A stretch of 64,000 nucleotides of DNA from G965197555 sp965197555. Its GTDB lineage: Bacteria > Chloroflexota > Dehalococcoidia > Lucifugimonadales > UBA3495. The position numbers and the translations under genes are program-made. This document shows, in pieces, positions 60,122 through 64,000 of the stretch. Numbering within the stretch: the first letter of the stretch is position 1; the number at the start of each line of letters is the position of its first letter. Location: contig OZ240213.1 in NCBI GenBank assembly GCA_965197555.1, positions 372,001-436,000 of the forward strand, given 5' to 3'. The notes below the pieces were generated by a model. The model did no database searches, was not told where the DNA came from, and was given only the letters and a program-made list of their open reading frames with translations.

Positions 60122-62524
60122 GTGGTCGACGGTATCCTAAACGAACCGGTCCTAGAGCAGCTAGCGGGTCAGGCCCCATCGGTGGGTTTTACCGAGTCGA
60201 CGCGGCTTCTTGAATTCGAGACTATACGGCAGCAAGTAGCATCCCATACCAGAACAGTAATGGGACGCGAGTTAGCGGTTGCCCTGAGCCCGTCTGATGA
60301 TTTGTTGGAGATCGCAACTCGTCAACAGGAGACTACCGAGGCGCGGCAACTCCTTGACAAAGGAGGGACCCTTGACTTCGGGCCAGGACTGGACTTTCGC
60401 GAATATGTCCAGAGAGCGCTGTTAGGCGGACTCTTGCGCGGCGCAGAATTGTACCCTTTTCAGGGCCTGATCGAAGCGGCCAGGTATACCCGGTCCAATC
60501 TGGCGCGCCACGAGGAGTTACCCTTGCTCTCCGCGATCGGGGACAATCTGCCGGACCTCCAGTCCATCGAGCGGGACATAAGGGGTTCGATAAGTCAATC
60601 CGGTGAAATCCTGGACAATGCTAGTGATACTTTGAGGCAACTCAGGCAAGAGGCCCGGGCAGCCCACGAGCGCCTGGATGCGGTGATGGAGCGGAACCTT
60701 CGTCGGATGCAACGGCAGGAGCTGGTGCAGGAACCCATCGTTACCGAGCGTAATGGGCGAATGGTCTTGCTTATCAAGGCGGAAATGAGGACTCGGGTGC
60801 CGGGTATCGTTCATGACGTTTCCGACAGTGGTGCCACTGTGTTTGTTGAGCCCATGGCTGCCATCGACCTGGGCAACAGGTGGCGAGAGGCCCGTCTTGC
60901 CGAACAGAGGGAGGAAGAAAGGATCCTTCGACGGCTTTCCGGTCTGGTGGGTCAAGTAGGTGAGGACCTGCTCCTAATGTTGGACTTGATGGCCCGGCTG
61001 GACTTGGCCATCGCCAAGGGCCGCTACTCGGCGGCTCTTGCGGGTATCCCTCCGCAGGTGTCAAAGCAGTCCGACGGCGTCCGGTTCTTGCGCCTCTCGG
61101 AGGCCCGTCACCCGTCGTTGTCGGGGAACGTAGTGCCTATCAGCTTGGAGTTCGGCGCCGGCAACAGGATTATGCTGATTACCGGGCCTAACGCTGGCGG
61201 CAAGACCGTCGGGTTAAAAACAGTTGGTCTCCTGGCGCTGATGGCCCAATCCGGCTTGCACGTCCCTGCTCGGGAGGCTCGGCTGCCCTTGTTTGACGGC
61301 ATTTACACCGATATCGGCGACCAGCAGAGCATTGAGCAATCGCTGTCCACCTTCAGTTCCCATATCCGGAACTTGCTGAAAATTATGAAGTTGGCTACAG
61401 CCCACTCCCTGGTGTTGGTGGACGAGTTGGGCACCAGCACTGACCCTGAAGAAGGTTCGGCATTGGCCAAAGCCGTCTTGAGTTATTTCCTCGGCCTGGG
61501 GGTTTTGCTGGTGGCAACCACCCACCACCGCGGTGTGGCCAGGTTTGTCCAAGAGCAAGAGGGAATGATCAATGCCTCGGTGGACCTTCATCCTGAGTCC
61601 CTTGAGCCCACGTATCGAATCACCCTGGGTCTTCCCGGGCGCAGCTACGCTCTGACCATCGCTTCCAGCTTGGGACTGCCTGAGGAGATCATTCACCAGG
61701 CAAAGAACTGGCTGTCGCCGACGGAGCAAGCGACAGAAAGCTTGCTAAAGGAGTTGCAAGAAGAAAGACAGTTGGTCGATGCCTTGCGCCTGGAGGCCGA
61801 GTCACATCTTAGTCTGGCCAAAGAGCAGCAAGCCCAAGCGGAGGAGCAACTAGCCTCGGTGGAGTTGACCAAGGCGGATTTGGTGGAGGAGTCGCGTCAG
61901 GAGCTTCTTCAAGGGGTCAACGACCTTGTGGCGCGGCTCCAGTGGGCCGAACGGGCGCTGGACCGGCCGGAACGGCAAGAGCTGCAGCAGGAGCGGGTCC
62001 GGCTCATCGACGCCAGACGCGAATTAACCTCGCCGGATTGGCAGCCTATCGTAGTGCAACGTTCTAGCTGGAAGGACAGCGTCAAGAGTGGTGATCGGGT
62101 CTACATCCGCGGAGTTCCCCAGCCGGTGGAAGTAATAAGCGCCACCGACAATCAGGGCCGACTAGAGGTCTTGATAGGAACTATGCGGGCTACCATACCG
62201 GTATACCAGCTGGAGCGACCGGCGCCTGGGCATGAAACCGCTGCCGGAGCCGGCGTGCACCTCAGCCGCAGCGACCGTAAACCCGCCCCATCCGAGATGG
62301 ACCTGCGTGGGTTGCGGGTGGACCAAGCCATTCATATTCTGGACGGTTGGCTAAACGATGCGGCTCTGGACGGCACGAGTTCCTTGCGCATCATCCACGG
62401 AAAGGGCACTGGCGCCCTGCGCAACGCGATTAGAGAGTGGCTGGACAGACACCCGCTGGTGGCCTCTGCCAGCGCGGGCCAAGGTCCTGGAGGGGACGGT
62501 GTTACGGTGGCGGAATTGCGCTAG
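60122..62524 (+). CDS. mutS2: MutS2 / RqcU ATPase with Smr domain
   Basis: 800 residues from GTG 60122 (GGAG five bases upstream; the frame extends to 60041, overlapping the VLRF1 gene). MutS-family ATPase: Walker A GPNAGGKT at 355-362, then DIGDQQSIEQSLSTFSSH (Walker-adjacent signature), LVLVDELGTSTDPEEG (Walker B) and THHRGVARFV. Coiled-coil region (about 520-640), a KOW-like segment (VKSGDRVYIRG) and a C-terminal Smr domain with MDLRG at 726-730 and HGKGTG at 759-764. MutS2 has no mismatch-recognition domain. In Bacillus it acts on collided ribosomes and in rescue, which fits its neighbour. Confidence 0.95.
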   Translation: MVDGILNEPVLEQLAGQAPSVGFTESTRLLEFETIRQQVASHTRTVMGRELAVALSPSDDLLEIATRQQETTEARQLLDKGGTLDFGPGLDFREYVQRALLGGLLRGAELYPFQGLIEAARYTRSNLARHEELPLLSAIGDNLPDLQSIERDIRGSISQSGEILDNASDTLRQLRQEARAAHERLDAVMERNLRRMQRQELVQEPIVTERNGRMVLLIKAEMRTRVPGIVHDVSDSGATVFVEPMAAIDLGNRWREARLAEQREEERILRRLSGLVGQVGEDLLLMLDLMARLDLAIAKGRYSAALAGIPPQVSKQSDGVRFLRLSEARHPSLSGNVVPISLEFGAGNRIMLITGPNAGGKTVGLKTVGLLALMAQSGLHVPAREARLPLFDGIYTDIGDQQSIEQSLSTFSSHIRNLLKIMKLATAHSLVLVDELGTSTDPEEGSALAKAVLSYFLGLGVLLVATTHHRGVARFVQEQEGMINASVDLHPESLEPTYRITLGLPGRSYALTIASSLGLPEEIIHQAKNWLSPTEQATESLLKELQEERQLVDALRLEAESHLSLAKEQQAQAEEQLASVELTKADLVEESRQELLQGVNDLVARLQWAERALDRPERQELQQERVRLIDARRELTSPDWQPIVVQRSSWKDSVKSGDRVYIRGVPQPVEVISATDNQGRLEVLIGTMRATIPVYQLERPAPGHETAAGAGVHLSRSDRKPAPSEMDLRGLRVDQAIHILDGWLNDAALDGTSSLRIIHGKGTGALRNAIREWLDRHPLVASASAGQGPGGDGVTVAELR

Positions 62525-62534
62525 CCGCCCAGGG

Positions 62535-63338
62535 TCATTGGCCTGTAAATCTTGGCTGCCGCTTTTCGATGAAGGCTCGGGTCCCTTCTTGGAAGTCATG
62601 GGTCAATGAAATTTCACTGATCGCCCCGGTTTCAGCGTCTAGGTGGGTTTCTAAATCCGTGTGCCACGATTGGTCTATTAGAGCCTTGAACCGTCCGTAA
62701 GCCGACGTTGGGCCCTGGGCCAACCTGTGGACGGTCTCTAGAGCGTGCTGCTCCAGCTCTTGGGCCGTACACACCTGGCTGACGAGACCTTTCTCCAGCG
62801 CAACTTCGGCGCTCATGGGTTGGCTGGCCAGATACAACTCCATGGCCCTTGCGTTGCCCACCAACCTAGGCAGTAGATAGGTGGAGCCACCGTCAGCCGT
62901 CGCCCCGATGTTAGCGTAGGCCATCAGGAATCTGGCGTCCCTGGAGGCGATACGGATGTCACAGGCTAGCATGAGGCTGAAGCCGGCCCCGGCCGCGACG
63001 CCGTTGATGCTGGCCACTACGGGTTTGGCTAGCCTCCGTAGGCCCAAGATGACGTCTTTGTGTAGAGTGTCAGCCAGATTTCGCACGTGGCTGGACAAGG
63101 ACTCGGCTCCACCCTGTTGAAATTGCTCTACGAAGTCTTTGACGTCTCCGCCGGCACAGAATGCTCCGCCTGTCCCGGACAGCAACACAGCGCGCACTTC
63201 GGGGCTATCACAAAACCTGATGGCGCGTCCGAGTTCTTCAACCATCGAAGAGTTCAAAGCATTGCGGGCTTCCGGCCGGTTAAGGGTAATTAACCCCAGA
63301 TTGTCCCTTTTCTCGAATTTTATTTGGTCACCGGCCAT
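62535..63338 (-). CDS. Enoyl-CoA hydratase/isomerase family protein
   Basis: 267 residues with GGAG before the ATG. Crotonase fold: RPEARNALNSSMVEELGRAI, oxyanion hole FCAGGDVKDFVE and NGVAAGAGFSLMLACDIRIASRDARF, plus GADGGSTYLLPRLVG-like ATADGGSTYLLPRL. The glutamates expected for hydration are not both evident, so isomerase or other crotonase chemistry is possible. Convergent with mutS2 with only 10 bp between stops, so transcription must end inside the genes. Confidence 0.92.
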   Translation of the reverse strand: MAGDQIKFEKRDNLGLITLNRPEARNALNSSMVEELGRAIRFCDSPEVRAVLLSGTGGAFCAGGDVKDFVEQFQQGGAESLSSHVRNLADTLHKDVILGLRRLAKPVVASINGVAAGAGFSLMLACDIRIASRDARFLMAYANIGATADGGSTYLLPRLVGNARAMELYLASQPMSAEVALEKGLVSQVCTAQELEQHALETVHRLAQGPTSAYGRFKALIDQSWHTDLETHLDAETGAISEISLTHDFQEGTRAFIEKRQPRFTGQ

Positions 63339-63390
63339 AGGTCATCTCCTTGGTTACGAAACAAAGCGGTCTAAAGTGGAGGATAGGGGC

Positions 63391-64000
63391 TTAGTAGATT
63401 GTTTCCATATATTCGCTGATCTCCTCCACGGGGAAGTCGGTCACTGCTATCTCAGGGGCCCAGGTCACTTGGTCCGAAGCCCACCGTACGGTGCCGCGCC
63501 GGTCACTTCCAATCCCCAGAATATTGTTGATTACCCGCAGAACGTTGTCGTTCATACGGAGGGTGTTGGGTTGGAGCGGCGCCGCAAGTTTGCCATCCTT
63601 GATTATGTAGGAGTCTCCCACTACGGTGCCACTAAAATCTCCCGCCGAAATTCCGTTGACGGGGTAGGTGTACCAGATACGGCCAATGTAGAGCCCGTCG
63701 CCCACCAGATTCAGCAGTTCCTGGTGGGTAAGAGAGTCGGTGCCCTCAATAATCAAATTGGTCGGCGTAGTGGATGGTGTGGACGCGAAGTCCCGGCCGC
63801 CACCGTTGCCCGGCCTGAACCCGTTCCTTGGGGCGATGGCCCCGGATACGGTCTTCGGGTCCACTCCAAGCTTTGTTAATCCTTGGGGGTGGTTCAGCAT
63901 GCGCTGGTAACCGTAATAGTCGGATAGGAGGCCGGACAGAGAGCCGTTGCGGATAAGATCGGTCCTGCCGGTTGGCAGACCTTCATCGGTGATCCCTTTG
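63391..64000 (-). CDS. TldD/PmbA family metallopeptidase homologue, N-terminus outside window
   Basis: The frame stays open to the window edge, so the gene continues upstream beyond 64000; the in-window part is the C-terminal ~200 residues. It reads ITDEGLPTGRTDLIRNGSLS, then YQRMLNHPQG, PTNLIIEGTDSLTHQELLNLVGDG, YPVNGISAGDFSGTVVGDSYIIKDG and MNDNVLRVINNI, which together identify a PmbA-type protein. TldD and PmbA (TldE) form a zinc peptidase heterodimer that degrades unfolded peptides; PmbA is the metal-free partner. Confidence 0.85.
   Translation of the reverse strand, partial: KGITDEGLPTGRTDLIRNGSLSGLLSDYYGYQRMLNHPQGLTKLGVDPKTVSGAIAPRNGFRPGNGGGRDFASTPSTTPTNLIIEGTDSLTHQELLNLVGDGLYIGRIWYTYPVNGISAGDFSGTVVGDSYIIKDGKLAAPLQPNTLRMNDNVLRVINNILGIGSDRRGTVRWASDQVTWAPEIAVTDFPVEEISEYMETIY

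Noticed and set aside
1..64000. tRNA, rRNA, CRISPR, prophage or insertion sequence
   Set aside because: I saw no tRNA-like cloverleaf signatures, repeats with regular spacers, transposase or phage proteins in the window; a dedicated tRNA search was not possible by eye, so a tRNA could have been missed.

Overview
The window looks like a chromosomal segment of a free-living, aerobic member of the Chloroflexota, possibly Dehalococcoidia or SAR202-like. This is inferred from gene content: an auracyanin-type blue copper protein beside a cytochrome c oxidase operon, a split glycine dehydrogenase (gcvPA/gcvPB), F420-type flavin oxidoreductases, a CoxL-family molybdenum hydroxylase, NIPSNAP and ABM-like small proteins, and a VLRF1-type release-factor homologue of the kind described from Actinobacteria and Chloroflexi. 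Genes are dense and strands switch often. I see no rRNA, tRNA, CRISPR array, insertion sequence or phage gene.

Layout. 1-5.2 kb: the end of an MFS exporter, then a glycine-betaine type ABC transporter whose permease (+) converges on its binding protein and ATPase (-) across a perfect hairpin. 5.3-9.3 kb: aldo/keto reductase, DUF1232 protein, PPOX protein, a double-hotdog MaoC dehydratase and a 3-hydroxyisobutyrate dehydrogenase family enzyme. 9.5-13.9 kb: complete glycine cleavage operon gcvT-gcvH-gcvPA-gcvPB. 14-17.7 kb: SDR, a small unknown protein, a copper-site lipoprotein, a second PPOX protein and an esterase. 17.8-26.9 kb: respiratory block, read leftward: thioredoxin-fold lipoprotein, heme A synthase, heme O synthase, diheme cytochrome c, oxidase subunits II, I, III, IV, a second subunit III, a small membrane protein and auracyanin. 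27.1-35.7 kb: accessory metabolism (HPP protein, a hydrolase without its triad, CMD protein, a decayed region, two ABM-like paralogues, a Usp-cNMP fusion, a split MaoC hydratase and twin SDRs). 36-41.6 kb: housekeeping (plsC, cmk, cvpA, HNH nuclease, holB, lysA). 42-46.6 kb: CoxS-CoxL-CoxM and surE. 46.7-52.2 kb: a leftward run greA-lysS-serS-deacetylase that continues into a three-subunit nitrile hydratase or thiocyanate hydrolase type enzyme. 52.6-59 kb: DUF3800, L25, alpha/beta hydrolase, MbfA-like ferritin-VIT fusion, SnoaL-like, LLM oxidoreductase and NIPSNAP. 59.2-64 kb: a VLRF1-like gene directly upstream of mutS2, then an enoyl-CoA hydratase and a partial TldD/PmbA gene.

How the genes fit together. 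The respiratory block gives heme synthesis, enzyme subunits and soluble or anchored electron donors for one aa3/caa3-type oxidase. The hotdog and SDR genes at 32-36 kb can supply the hydration and 3-hydroxyacyl oxidation steps of a beta-oxidation-like route. The VLRF1-MutS2 pair is the most striking signal. MutS2 is known to act on collided ribosomes and VLRF1/Vms1 proteins release peptides from stalled peptidyl-tRNA, so the pair could be a bacterial ribosome-rescue module. That link is inferred from family membership and adjacency, not shown here.
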